A stretch of 15,519 bases of DNA from Alphaproteobacteria bacterium (lineage in GTDB: Bacteria; Pseudomonadota; Alphaproteobacteria; Acetobacterales; Acetobacteraceae): contig JAMFRY010000307.1 in assembly GCA_026225015.1 (NCBI GenBank), positions 1 through 15,519 on the forward strand, in the 5' to 3' direction. This document shows, one piece after another, positions 6,382 to 14,362 of the stretch. A program made the position numbers and the translations under genes. The notes beneath the pieces were generated by a model. The model was given only the letters and a program-made list of their open reading frames with translations, did not search any database and was not told the origin of the DNA. Position 1 is the first letter of the stretch, and every line of letters starts with the position of its first letter.

Positions 6382-7329
6382 TCAAACGATTCCGGGGAGC
6401 AATTTTTCAAGTGCTCGAGCATCCTGCCAGACAAGGCGAACACGCACCACAGCAACCCTTGATTGCAAATCGGTAGACAGCTTCACGAAATCCTTCGCGG
6501 TGGTCACCAGCACGGCCTGATGCACGGCGGCAAGCCGATCAAGCCGCCGCGCATCAGCGTCGCCATAGGCGTGATGATCTGCAAACGCAATTTTTGCTCT
6601 GACATCGGCGCCAAGACCGTTCAACGATGACCAGAATTTTTCTGGCCTCCCGATCCCGGCAAATGCCACCACCGCCTGTCCGCCAAGGTCAGCGATGCAG
6701 GAAGCGGCCAGCTCCGCCCGCAGCACCGGCAGACCCGGCGGGAGCGCCGCCAGCGCATTGGTCTGATCAGCGCCGATCAGTACAGCCGCCTGGCAGCGTG
6801 CTGCAGCTGCCGCAACCGGCTCTCGCAAAGGTCCGGCCGGTAGCAGGAGCCGATTGCCGAACCCGTACCCGCCATCGATGACCAACAGTGAAATCGTCTT
6901 CTTCAGCGTGGGATTCTGCAGCCCGTCATCCATCACGATGGCGGTTGCGCCTTCGGCCAGCGCAAGTTTTGCACCTGCGGCCCGGTCCCTTGCCACGATG
7001 GTTGGGGCGGCTGCCGCCAGCAAGTATGCTTCGTCTCCCACATCGCGCGCGCTGTGGGTTGCGTCTACCCGAACCGGTCCGGTCAGGCGCGCTTTATAGC
7101 CGCGCGTCAGTGCAAAAGGGCGTCCCGGCAATCGCGCGAGCAGATCGAGGACCAAAATGGTTTTTCCGGAACCGCCCACCCCGACATTGCCAACGCAGAT
7201 CACCGGAATTCCCGGCGCGTAACCGGGTTTTTTGATCCGCCGCGCGGTCATGCTGCGTGTCACCTGGCCCAGCGGCGCCAGCGCCAGGGCCAAACCGCCG
7301 CGCCGTGCCCAGAATTGCGGCGCCTTCAA
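6382..7329 (-). CDS. lpxK: Tetraacyldisaccharide 4'-kinase (LpxK)
   Basis: LpxK phosphorylates the 4' position of the lipid A precursor disaccharide-1-phosphate to make lipid IVA at the inner face of the cytoplasmic membrane. The 315-residue product shows the atypical early P-loop GNVGVGGSGKT (47-57), preceded by the typical N-terminus APQFWARRGG and ARRIKKPGYAPGIPVICVGN. IVMDDGLQNP and FADHHAYGDAD are the family motifs around the catalytic Asp and the conserved His. The start is a TTG at 7329 whose last two bases plus A form the TGA stop of waaA (TTGA). The next ATG (about residue 27) would remove the conserved APxFW segment, so the TTG is preferred. The length is close to the usual 315-330. 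Confidence 0.95.
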   Translation of the reverse strand: MKAPQFWARRGGLALALAPLGQVTRSMTARRIKKPGYAPGIPVICVGNVGVGGSGKTILVLDLLARLPGRPFALTRGYKARLTGPVRVDATHSARDVGDEAYLLAAAAPTIVARDRAAGAKLALAEGATAIVMDDGLQNPTLKKTISLLVIDGGYGFGNRLLLPAGPLREPVAAAAARCQAAVLIGADQTNALAALPPGLPVLRAELAASCIADLGGQAVVAFAGIGRPEKFWSSLNGLGADVRAKIAFADHHAYGDADARRLDRLAAVHQAVLVTTAKDFVKLSTDLQSRVAVVRVRLVWQDARALEKLLPGIV

Positions 7330-8567
7330 GTGACATGCTCCAAAATCAGCGTCGCAAGGCGGGTCGGCAGGTCTTGCAACCCATCAAAGGCGCGCAGCGC
7401 CTTGGCGCCCGCCTCGGCCGCTTCCAGCGGATCATCTAGAAAACGTCGCACAGCAACCGCCAGCGCCGCCGCATCGTCCACTTCGATGATCGCTCCAGCC
7501 TCACGCAGCCTTTGCACCTGCTCGCCGATCTCCCTCGTAAAAGGTCCGGTCAACACGGCGGTGCCCAGCCGTGCGGGTTCGGTCAGGTTATGGCCGCCGA
7601 TGGCCACCAGCGAGCCACCGACCAGGGCGCAAACGGAAATCCGGTAGAACAACCCCAATTCTCCGAGCGTGTCGGCGACGTAAATCCCGCCGGGAGGTGG
7701 AAGCTGGCCCAAACTGCGTTGCGCAACCGGCAGCCCGTCGGCCAATGCGGCTACCGCATTGCCGCGCGCCGGATGCCGGGGGGCAATAATCGTCAATACT
7801 TCCGGGATATTCTTCGCCAGCAGCCGGTGCGCGGCGACCACGATTTCCTCCTCCCCCTTATGTGTGCTGGCCGCCAACCACACCGGCCCGGCAATCGCCT
7901 GGCGCGTTTCCCTCAAACAGGTTTCGTCCACCGGCAGCAAAGGCGAGGCAAATTTCAAATTCCCCCATTCCAGCACTGGCTTCGCCCCCAGCAAGGCAAG
8001 ATTTTCCGCATCCAGCGCCGATTGCGCATGCACTGCCCGGAATCCGCCCAGCATCTCGCGCGCAAATGCGGCGAGGTAGCGCCAACGCCTGGCGCTGCGG
8101 GCCGACATGCTGCCATTGAATAACAGTCGGGGAATCCGCCGTGCATCGAGCATCGTCAATGTTGTAGGCCAAATTTCGCTCTCCACGAACACTGCGCAAT
8201 CCGGCCGCCAATGGTCCAGAAAGCGTCTCACCCAGGCAGACACATCCAGCGGTACGAACTGATGCAGCGCAAATGCCGGCAGGCGCTCCGCCGCCAAGCG
8301 GGCGGAGGTGACGGTGCCGGTGGTCAGTAGCACGTTGGACTGGCCTGCCAGCGCTTCGATAACCGGCAGAAGCGATAACGTCTCGCCCACGCTTGCCGCA
8401 TGGAACCACACCAGCCGGCCCGGCGGTCGGTCGGCAGACGGGGTTCCAAAACGTTCATCCAGCCGATCCGGAAGCTCCTTGCTCTTCGCCACGCGCCGCG
8501 CCAACATGCGCCGCAAAAACGGCGAGGCCAGCGTGCCGAACCCGGCATAGATTATGGAAATCCTCAA
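7326..8567 (-). CDS. waaA: 3-deoxy-D-manno-octulosonic acid (Kdo) transferase
   Basis: WaaA (KdtA) is the GT-B, membrane-associated enzyme that adds Kdo from CMP-Kdo to lipid IVA. Conserved features are WFHAASVGET with the catalytic Glu62, VFVESEIWPT, RLLFNGSMSARS, EWGNLKFASP, WLAASTHKGEE, IAPRHPAR and the late nucleotide-binding GGSLVAIGGHNLTEP. The first 20 residues are hydrophobic, as expected for a membrane-contacting N-terminus. The frame is open far to the right, but that extension overlaps the acyltransferase gene. The start that fits the family is TTG at 8567, embedded in the upstream stop as TTGA, giving 413 residues (E. coli about 425). Its own stop overlaps the lpxK start in the same way. 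Confidence 0.94.
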   Translation of the reverse strand: MRISIIYAGFGTLASPFLRRMLARRVAKSKELPDRLDERFGTPSADRPPGRLVWFHAASVGETLSLLPVIEALAGQSNVLLTTGTVTSARLAAERLPAFALHQFVPLDVSAWVRRFLDHWRPDCAVFVESEIWPTTLTMLDARRIPRLLFNGSMSARSARRWRYLAAFAREMLGGFRAVHAQSALDAENLALLGAKPVLEWGNLKFASPLLPVDETCLRETRQAIAGPVWLAASTHKGEEEIVVAAHRLLAKNIPEVLTIIAPRHPARGNAVAALADGLPVAQRSLGQLPPPGGIYVADTLGELGLFYRISVCALVGGSLVAIGGHNLTEPARLGTAVLTGPFTREIGEQVQRLREAGAIIEVDDAAALAVAVRRFLDDPLEAAEAGAKALRAFDGLQDLPTRLATLILEHVT

Positions 8568-9229
8568 CGCAGCGCCTCGGCGCGCTCGATTACCGCAGTC
8601 AGCGCGACCTCGATCCCCGGCAACGCGGCCTCCCAACCATCGCGCGGCACGGCGATCATCGGCAGGCAGACCAGCCGTCCCCGGCCGAACGGCAAAGGCA
8701 GGCGCATCCGGTCCCAGGAGCCAGCGGTAATCGCCCATCTCGTCCAGGCGGCCGCCGGTAAAATCGGCGCGCCGGTTAGCGCCGCCAGCTGCGCCAACCC
8801 GGCAGCCGCAACCCGCCGCGGGCCGCGCGGACCGTCCGGGGTCATGCCTACATCCGCCCCAGCCTTGATCGCCGCTGCCAAGTTCCGCAATCCCGCGGCG
8901 CCGCCGCGCGAGGATGAGCCGAGCACTAAGCCGATCCCGAAATATCCCACCGCATTGCCGATCAGCCGTCCATCGCGATGCGCGCTGGCCAAGGCAACGC
9001 CCTGCTTGACGCGGCCGTACCGCCTGCCTTGCCGCCACAGAATAGGGATCGTGGCCGGCAGGCATTCATGCCAGAACGCCACGATACACGGACCGGAGGA
9101 GGCCCAATCTGCTAAGTGCGGCTCCCCCTCGACCTCCCAGCGCGTTGTTCGCGCCACGAAATCCATGTAGAGCCCCGCGACCCAGGACAGAACGGCCCGC
9201 ACTGAATCGGCCTGAAAGAAGCGTTTCAT
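8564..9229 (-). CDS. DUF374-type lysophospholipid acyltransferase-like protein
   Basis: A 221-residue protein of the DUF374 group within the lysophospholipid acyltransferase superfamily, which is regularly found beside waaA and lpxK in alphaproteobacteria. Key segments are IVAFWHECLPATIPI (with the family His at 54), ASAHRDGRLIG, SSSRGGAAGLRNL, the strong GMTPDGPRGPRR signature (128-139) and GAPILPAAA. It is probably inner-membrane associated and acts on lipid A, lipoprotein or phospholipid acyl groups; the exact reaction is not known. ATG at 9229 is chosen; an in-frame GTG at 9247 would add MLPGRA, which is not family-like. The gene ends in TGA (8566-8564) overlapping the TTG of waaA. The 91 bp upstream show no clear promoter, so read-through from the GT4 gene is possible. 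Confidence 0.88.
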   Translation of the reverse strand: MKRFFQADSVRAVLSWVAGLYMDFVARTTRWEVEGEPHLADWASSGPCIVAFWHECLPATIPILWRQGRRYGRVKQGVALASAHRDGRLIGNAVGYFGIGLVLGSSSRGGAAGLRNLAAAIKAGADVGMTPDGPRGPRRVAAAGLAQLAALTGAPILPAAAWTRWAITAGSWDRMRLPLPFGRGRLVCLPMIAVPRDGWEAALPGIEVALTAVIERAEALR

Positions 9230-9320
9230 TGCCCGCCCCGGTAGCACCCGCCGCCGCTATCGCAAATCCCGGCTCTGACCTTCAGGCCGCCCTACTAACG
9301 CCTAGGCCACGTTGTGCGTA

Positions 9321-10601
9321 TTAGACCTTATCGTTCCCGCGTTCGCGGACCGCTGCGGTCAGCAGCTTTTTACCCGCTACCCGCTCGATAAGGCTCCGGT
9401 AGCGCGCGATATAAGCCTGCAAGTCAAGATGTTGCTTGGCATAGACGCGTGCGCCGGAGCGCAGCCGCGCGGTAAGTGGCGCATCGCCCAGCACACGCAA
9501 CACTGTCTCGGCCAAAGCGCCGGAATCGAGAAACGGCGCCAGTAACCCGCTTTCACCATGGGTGATAAATTCACGCACCGTCGGACTGTCGCCGCCGACG
9601 ACCACGCAACCGCAGGCCAGCGCTTCCCGCAACGACCAGGAGGCGACGAACGGATAAGACAAATAAACATGCGCATCCGAGCGCTTGAGCAACGCCAGAT
9701 GTTGCTCATAGGGCAGCTTGCTCATGAATTTGATGCGGGAGAGGTCCAACCGCCCCCGCATCTCGGCGAGCATCGCCTCCCGCCACGGACCATTGGGATG
9801 GGCGCTGCCATAGCTCACCTCATCGCCGCCAACGATCGAAACGATGATGTCAGGCCGCGCGTCCAAAATCGCCGGCAAGGCCCGCATGAAAGTATGAAAG
9901 CCGCGATAAGGCTCCAGATTGCGGGCCACATAAGTGAGCAGCTTCTGTTGCGGCGAAACCGTCAGCTTCCCAAGCTTCAGCGTCTTGCGCCGCATCCCCG
10001 GCTCCGGCCGGCAAGTCGCCAGATCGACCCCTTCTTCCAGCAGATGCAGCCAGCGACGCGCCCATTGCGGATAGGTGCTCAATTGCCAGCGAGTCGGCAC
10101 TTGCCCGTGCTGCTCCAGGGCGAAAGCCTGCAAATTGACGCAGTTTTTCGCCCGGACGCCTGCAAACAGCTCTGCGGGCAGCGGAAACTCCGGATCACAA
10201 TTCACATCGGCATTCTCGGTTTGGTAGAAAAACTCGAAATAACCCAGGATCGGCACGCCCGGATACACATCCGTCAAATTGAGCAGCTCGCCCCAGCCGT
10301 GATGGCCGATGATAATGTCCGGCGTAAACCCAAGCTGCTTGAGCTGGCGCGCGCCGTTCGCGGCGGCTTCGGCGCGACGCATGGCCAGGTCGAAATCCCC
10401 GGCATGGCGGTGCACGCCGGCCACCGCCGCCGGCGGGCGAGAGTAGGTGACCTTGCGTACGCCGACCAGGTAATTTTCGTTAGGCTCCGTCATGAAAATG
10501 ATCTCATGCGTACCGTCCGCGGCTTCGTTATCGGCCAGCAGGCTGCGAACGATATGCAGATACTGGCCGGGAAAATTCTGGTGGACGAACAGAAAATTCA
10601 A
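9321..10601 (-). CDS. GT4-family glycosyltransferase
   Basis: A 426-residue, two-domain (GT-B) retaining glycosyltransferase, probably cytoplasmic or membrane-peripheral and acting in surface polysaccharide or lipopolysaccharide assembly; donor and acceptor are unknown. The N-terminal domain starts MNFLFVHQNFPGQYLHI and includes IIGHHGWGELLNLTDVYPG and YFEFFYQTENADV, typical of the Glyco_trans_4-like N domain of this subfamily. The C-terminal GT4 domain has LTYVARNLEPYRGFHTF, IVSIVGGDE, FMSKLPYEQHLALLKRSDAHVYLSYP in pieces, then SLREALACGCVVVGGDS with the conserved Glu and the REFITHGESGLL ending. It starts 10 bp after the ChW-like repeat protein gene with no visible Shine-Dalgarno, so its translation probably depends on that gene. 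Confidence 0.92.
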   Translation of the reverse strand: MNFLFVHQNFPGQYLHIVRSLLADNEAADGTHEIIFMTEPNENYLVGVRKVTYSRPPAAVAGVHRHAGDFDLAMRRAEAAANGARQLKQLGFTPDIIIGHHGWGELLNLTDVYPGVPILGYFEFFYQTENADVNCDPEFPLPAELFAGVRAKNCVNLQAFALEQHGQVPTRWQLSTYPQWARRWLHLLEEGVDLATCRPEPGMRRKTLKLGKLTVSPQQKLLTYVARNLEPYRGFHTFMRALPAILDARPDIIVSIVGGDEVSYGSAHPNGPWREAMLAEMRGRLDLSRIKFMSKLPYEQHLALLKRSDAHVYLSYPFVASWSLREALACGCVVVGGDSPTVREFITHGESGLLAPFLDSGALAETVLRVLGDAPLTARLRSGARVYAKQHLDLQAYIARYRSLIERVAGKKLLTAAVRERGNDKV

Positions 10602-10611
10602 GGCGGCGAGA

Positions 10612-11484
10612 CTACCGCTTGGCGCGCGCTTGGCGGCGCAGGCGGGGGGTCAAACGCAGGCTCATGGCCTCCAGCGGCGCCAGTTTTTCCCCCTCGCAGG
10701 TCTCATCCGAGCCGACCGGTCCGCAGGTGCTGCCATCGACGAAGCTGGCGGACGCACTCAGCTCAAAGGCTTCCGCCGCCGCGCCCTGCAGCCGAATCCG
10801 AAACCCCAGCAGCGGCAGCGCCATGCCGCGCGAGCCGCAATATTGCCCGGCTTCCACCCAGGGTGAGAGCCAGCCCCGCCCTAGCACCGCCTGATAAGAA
10901 AGATCGCCAGGCGCAAAGCTTTCAGGCACCGCGATCGCAAAACCCTCGATCCAGTTGCCGCTGCCTTGCTCGCCAACCCAGGCCCCGAATTTGCCGCCGC
11001 AGTCTCCGCTGCCCTGAACGTGCGCCAGAAAATCCTGTTTTTCGGCGGCCGGCGCACTTGCAACTGGCGCGGCTGGGCCGACGTTTTCCATACCGCCGAT
11101 AAGCTGCCGTACCTGCAATTTCGGCCCAGCATCGGTCGCGTTCGGCAGTTGATAGATTGTCACCAAAATTTGCGCCTGCCCGTGCGCGACCCGAACCAGC
11201 GCCGCATCCCCGTCAGCACCCAACCAGCCATCCGGCCGGAAACCGGTAATTTCAACACCCGCGGCGCCGCCGGGCGGCGGTGAAATCCGTATGGCAGGCA
11301 ATCCCGCCTGCTGGCCCGAAGCCGTGGCCGGCTCGTGCAGAATGCTGAACAGCCCGGCCGGTAGCGACATCAGATGCGCACTTACCTTCAATTCCTGCAG
11401 CAGTTCCGCGGCGACGGGTACGGCCGCCTGAGGTGCTGCCAGCGCTCGCTCAGGCACTTGTAGATTTGGTTTCCAATTTGTCAT
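10612..11484 (-). CDS. Undescribed protein with two ChW-like (hydrophobic W) repeats
   Basis: I do not recognise this 290-residue protein as a named family. The N-terminal part (about 30-130) looks all-beta (LPAIRISPPPGG, ALVRVAHGQAQILVTIY); an Ala/Pro linker lies near 135-150. The C-terminal part has two copies of a pattern like the clostridial 'hydrophobic W' repeat: GWLSPWVEAGQYCGSRG ending LPLLGFRIRL (204-232), and FVDGSTCGPVG ending LAPLEAMSLRL (248-278). GW-xx-W-xxxG-xxx-G-x-xG is the ChW-type core. Three cysteines fall at similar positions or as a pair. The last ten residues are very basic (RLRRQARAKR). There is no clear signal peptide. AAGGTGGA precedes the ATG at 11484. The partner GT4 gene follows at 10 bp, suggesting a carbohydrate-binding or scaffold role (inference). 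Confidence 0.8.
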   Translation of the reverse strand: MTNWKPNLQVPERALAAPQAAVPVAAELLQELKVSAHLMSLPAGLFSILHEPATASGQQAGLPAIRISPPPGGAAGVEITGFRPDGWLGADGDAALVRVAHGQAQILVTIYQLPNATDAGPKLQVRQLIGGMENVGPAAPVASAPAAEKQDFLAHVQGSGDCGGKFGAWVGEQGSGNWIEGFAIAVPESFAPGDLSYQAVLGRGWLSPWVEAGQYCGSRGMALPLLGFRIRLQGAAAEAFELSASASFVDGSTCGPVGSDETCEGEKLAPLEAMSLRLTPRLRRQARAKR

Positions 11485-11505
11485 TATTTTTCCACCTTAA
11501 GTAGT

Positions 11506-11534
11506 ATTCTGGCGGATCAAAAGTGTTTTGACAA
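11506..11534 (-). promoter_or_regulatory. Candidate sigma70 promoter for the ChW-like protein/GT4 pair
   Basis: On the minus strand TTGTCA (11534-11529) and CAGAAT (11511-11506) are separated by exactly 17 bases, five and four matches to the consensus hexamers. This is the only AT-rich gap in the glycan region (11485-11534, 50 bp), lying about 22 bases before the start codon, so the 5' leader would be short. Confidence 0.45.
11517..11531. promoter_or_regulatory. Inverted repeat TCAAAA-GTG-TTTTGA within the promoter spacer
   Basis: A perfect 6-bp inverted repeat with a 3-base centre lies between and partly over the -35 of the candidate promoter, where a repressor would block polymerase. Its left arm extends to GATCAAAA and so shares the GATCAAA half-site seen upstream of the MFS gene, though the spacing differs. 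The AT-rich arms could also form a weak hairpin after the TPR gene. Function is inferred. Confidence 0.35.
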
Positions 11535-13187
11535 TCACGGAACCTGTTGAATATGTGCAATCACCGAGGCAATCGGAGCCGCCCAGTCGTCGAGCGTGAC
11601 CTGGCGGTGCAAGGCGAGGCTGTCATACCAGGCCGTGTCGTTTCGCCCCAGCCGCCAGCGCCAGTCGCAGGCGCTGGAGAGCAGGACATGGCAAGGCACG
11701 CCTAAGGCGCCGGCAAGATGCGCGACCGAGGTATCGACGGTGATAACGGCGTCCAACTGGCTCAACAACGCGGCGGTATCGCCGTAATCGCGGATGAGCG
11801 GAGCACCGTCATGGATGGCATATTCACCCTGCCGCGCGCCGATTTGCAGGCTGATGAAACTGACGCCTCCAAGTGCGAATAGGGGTGCCAACGCACCAAC
11901 GGGCAGCGAGCGATGATGGTCGTTATCATGTCCAGGATTACCGGCCCAAACCAGGCCGATACGCGGTTTTGCGCCGGGCAGTGTGAGCGCTGCAATCCGC
12001 TTGGGGTCGGCCTGCAGATAACCGGCGGCCATTGGGATATTGGCTTCTGTAATTTTCAAAATATGCGGCAGGCTCATTTGGTCCACCGAATAATCCGGAG
12101 AGAAATCCGCCGCCGGGGCGTTCAAGTCACGCAGCTCGATGTCAAATCCGCGGAATAGCGGAAACAGGCATGGCGCGCAGCATAGGGTCAGCTTTGCGGC
12201 ACGGCTTGCCAGTTGCGGCAGAAACCGGGCGAGCATGATGGTATCGCCAAAGCCTTGCTCGGCGCGCACCAGCAAATGCTTGCCTTGCAGATTTTCACCC
12301 TGCCAGGCGGCGCCGGGCATCGCGGTGAAATGGTGGCGGAACAGTCTGTGACGCTTGCGCCATTCATAGGCGGCAAAGCCCCCGGCAAAATCCCCGTTCA
12401 GCAATAACGCGACTCCGCGATTCCACTGCCCTGGCGCGAAATCAGCGTCCAGCGCCACGGCCTGGTCACAGGCCGCGAGGGCGTCTTGCAAATCCCCCTC
12501 AATGGTCAGCAGATAGCCAAGCGTAGCCCAGGCCTCCTTCAAGCGCGGATCAAGCGCGAGGCTGGCATGGAGCCCGGCTTTGGCTTCATCAAGCCGGCCA
12601 AGGTCAATCAACGCGTTGGCGCGGTTGTGCCGGGCACGCGCATGGCGCGGCGCGGCGGCAATCAGCCTGTCGAAGGCATCTAGCGCCGGCGCGGTCTGGC
12701 GCAGCCCCAGCTTGGCGGAGGCGAGGGTGAACAACGCGTGGTCATTGCCGGGTTCGAGCGCCAATGCCGCTTGTGCCGCGCGCTCAGCGGCTTCGTTCTG
12801 CCCCGCCGCGAGTCGGGCGGCGGCGAGCCCAGCCTGAGCGGCGAAAACGCCCGGACGGAGGCGCGCAGCCTCGGCATAGGCATCAGCGGCTCCGCCGGCA
12901 TCGCCGCTATCCAGGCGGATCGCGCCCGTGATGATCCAGGCTTCGGCGGAGGCGGGATCGGCGCCACGAACCGTCTCCGCCTGCCACGCCGCCGCCGCGT
13001 AATCGCCCAAGGACCACAGCGCGTTTGCGAGGTTGATGCGGGCGCCGCGATAGTCGGGATGGATGTCAAGCGCGATGCTAAATAGCTTGGCCGCCTCGGC
13101 ATAGTCGCCTTGCCGATAGGCAGAATTTCCGGCGCGAAGCAACTCCGCCGGCTCTGGAAGCGTGGCCGCAACACAATCTGGTTCCAT
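11535..13187 (-). CDS. TPR-repeat protein with a C-terminal GT9-like glycosyltransferase domain
   Basis: A 550-residue protein. Residues about 12-285 are roughly eight tetratricopeptide repeats (GNSAYRQGDYAEAAKLF, NLANALWSLGDYAAAA, NRANALIDLGRLDEAKAGL, LGYLLTIEGDLQDALAACD). Residues about 300-550 form a catalytic-type domain related to ADP-heptose:LPS heptosyltransferases (GT9): LLVRAEQGFGDTIMLARFL, PRIGLVWAGNPGHDNDHHRS, VITVDTSVAHLAGALGVP, DWRWRLGRNDTAWYDS. This TPR-plus-GT9-like layout is common in proteobacteria, and the enzymes are suspected of protein or surface-glycan glycosylation; the acceptor is unknown. It is probably cytoplasmic. ATG at 13187 lies 23 bp after tgt on the same strand. 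The gene ends at the 50-bp gap that holds the next promoter. Confidence 0.9.
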   Translation of the reverse strand: MEPDCVAATLPEPAELLRAGNSAYRQGDYAEAAKLFSIALDIHPDYRGARINLANALWSLGDYAAAAWQAETVRGADPASAEAWIITGAIRLDSGDAGGAADAYAEAARLRPGVFAAQAGLAAARLAAGQNEAAERAAQAALALEPGNDHALFTLASAKLGLRQTAPALDAFDRLIAAAPRHARARHNRANALIDLGRLDEAKAGLHASLALDPRLKEAWATLGYLLTIEGDLQDALAACDQAVALDADFAPGQWNRGVALLLNGDFAGGFAAYEWRKRHRLFRHHFTAMPGAAWQGENLQGKHLLVRAEQGFGDTIMLARFLPQLASRAAKLTLCCAPCLFPLFRGFDIELRDLNAPAADFSPDYSVDQMSLPHILKITEANIPMAAGYLQADPKRIAALTLPGAKPRIGLVWAGNPGHDNDHHRSLPVGALAPLFALGGVSFISLQIGARQGEYAIHDGAPLIRDYGDTAALLSQLDAVITVDTSVAHLAGALGVPCHVLLSSACDWRWRLGRNDTAWYDSLALHRQVTLDDWAAPIASVIAHIQQVP

Positions 13188-13210
13188 TATTGAAGTTTAG
13201 GACGGTGAAA

Positions 13211-14362
13211 TTAACGTCCGCTTAGCAATCGCGGCGCATCGCCCCACCTGGCGCGGATGTGCGCGCAATAATCGCCATAACTTCCCGCCAGGATGGCGGT
13301 GCGGGCGCCTTGCATCAGGGATTGGTAATAGGTGAGGTTGTGCTGGGTGAGCAGCATCGGCCCCAGCATCTCCTCGCAGCGGAACAGATGATGCAGATAG
13401 GCGCGGGAATGCCGGATGCAGGCTAGGCAAGAGCAATTTTCGTCCAGCGGCGCGGCGTCGTCGGTGAATTTGGCGTTGCGTAGGTTGAAAACGCCGGCGG
13501 AGGTGTAGGCGCGGGCGGTGCGGCCGGCGCGGGTCGGCATAACGCAATCGAACATATCCACGCCGCGGGCGATGGAGCCCAGCAGGTCATCCGGCGTGCC
13601 GACCCCCATCAGGTAGCGCGGCTTTTGCGCCGGCAGCAGCGGGCAGGTGATGTCCAGCATCGCGAACATCATCTCCTGGCCCTCGCCGACCGCCAGGCCG
13701 CCGATCGCATATCCCTCGAAATTCAGCTCTGTCAGCGCCGCCGCCGATTCCGCCCGCAGATCCTCGTAGGTGCTCCCTTGCACGATCCCGAACTGCCCAT
13801 AGCCCTGGCGCGGCGCGAATGCCTGGCGGGAGCGGCTCGCCCAGCGCGTGGTAAGCTGCATCGACTTGGAGGCCTCGTCGCGGCTGGCGGGATGCGGCGT
13901 GCATTCATCCAGCACCATGCTGATGGTGGCATCAAGCAAATATTGAATTTCGGTGGACCGCTCCGGCGAGAGATGATGCGCGGTGCCGTCGATATGCGAG
14001 CGGAACGTCACGCCGGCCTCGTCCATCTTGCGCAATTTAGCGAGCGACATGACCTGAAACCCGCCGGAATCGGTAAGGATCGGCCCCGGCCAGTCCATCA
14101 TTTTGTGCAACCCGCCCAGCCGCGCGACCCGCTCAGCCGTGGGGCGCAGCATCAGGTGATAGGTATTGCCGAGCACGATTTTCGCGCCGGTTTCGCGCAC
14201 CGCATCGGCTGTCATGGCCTTCACCGTGCCGGCCGTGCCGACCGCCATGAAGGTCGGCGTGGGGACTTCGCCATGCGCCGTGATGAGCGTGCCTGCGCGG
14301 GCCGAACCATTTGTGGCGTGCAGCGCAAAGCCGAAATCGGCGCCTGGCACTATTCGATCCAT
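13211..14362 (-). CDS. tgt: tRNA-guanine transglycosylase
   Basis: Tgt exchanges guanine-34 of Asp, Asn, His and Tyr tRNAs for the queuosine precursor preQ1. The 383-residue product is complete: TPTFMAVGTAGTVKAM near the N-terminus, ILTDSGGFQVMS with Asp98, GGLAVGEG, GVDMFDCVMPTRAGR with the nucleophile Asp272, and the zinc site Cys310, Cys312, Cys315 and His341 at the same spacing as in the Zymomonas enzyme (318/320/323/349, from memory). The frame is open further right, but homology begins at MDRIVPGADFGFAL. The ATG at 14362 lies 13 nt inside the end of the preceding gene. It is a housekeeping tRNA-modification gene within a row of glycan genes, and its translation is probably coupled to the upstream exported protein. 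Confidence 0.96.
   Translation of the reverse strand: MDRIVPGADFGFALHATNGSARAGTLITAHGEVPTPTFMAVGTAGTVKAMTADAVRETGAKIVLGNTYHLMLRPTAERVARLGGLHKMMDWPGPILTDSGGFQVMSLAKLRKMDEAGVTFRSHIDGTAHHLSPERSTEIQYLLDATISMVLDECTPHPASRDEASKSMQLTTRWASRSRQAFAPRQGYGQFGIVQGSTYEDLRAESAAALTELNFEGYAIGGLAVGEGQEMMFAMLDITCPLLPAQKPRYLMGVGTPDDLLGSIARGVDMFDCVMPTRAGRTARAYTSAGVFNLRNAKFTDDAAPLDENCSCLACIRHSRAYLHHLFRCEEMLGPMLLTQHNLTYYQSLMQGARTAILAGSYGDYCAHIRARWGDAPRLLSGR

Noticed and set aside
8568..9065. Longer waaA reading frame starting at 9065
   Set aside because: The extension is a shadow of the DUF374 acyltransferase gene in another frame. WaaA homology starts at the TTG at 8567.
9558..11102. Plus-strand open frame of 514 codons opposite the GT4 and ChW-like genes
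   Set aside because: Its translation is low-complexity, rich in Arg, Pro, Ala and Gln, without motifs. The minus strand carries clear families over the same bases. It is a typical high-GC antisense shadow.
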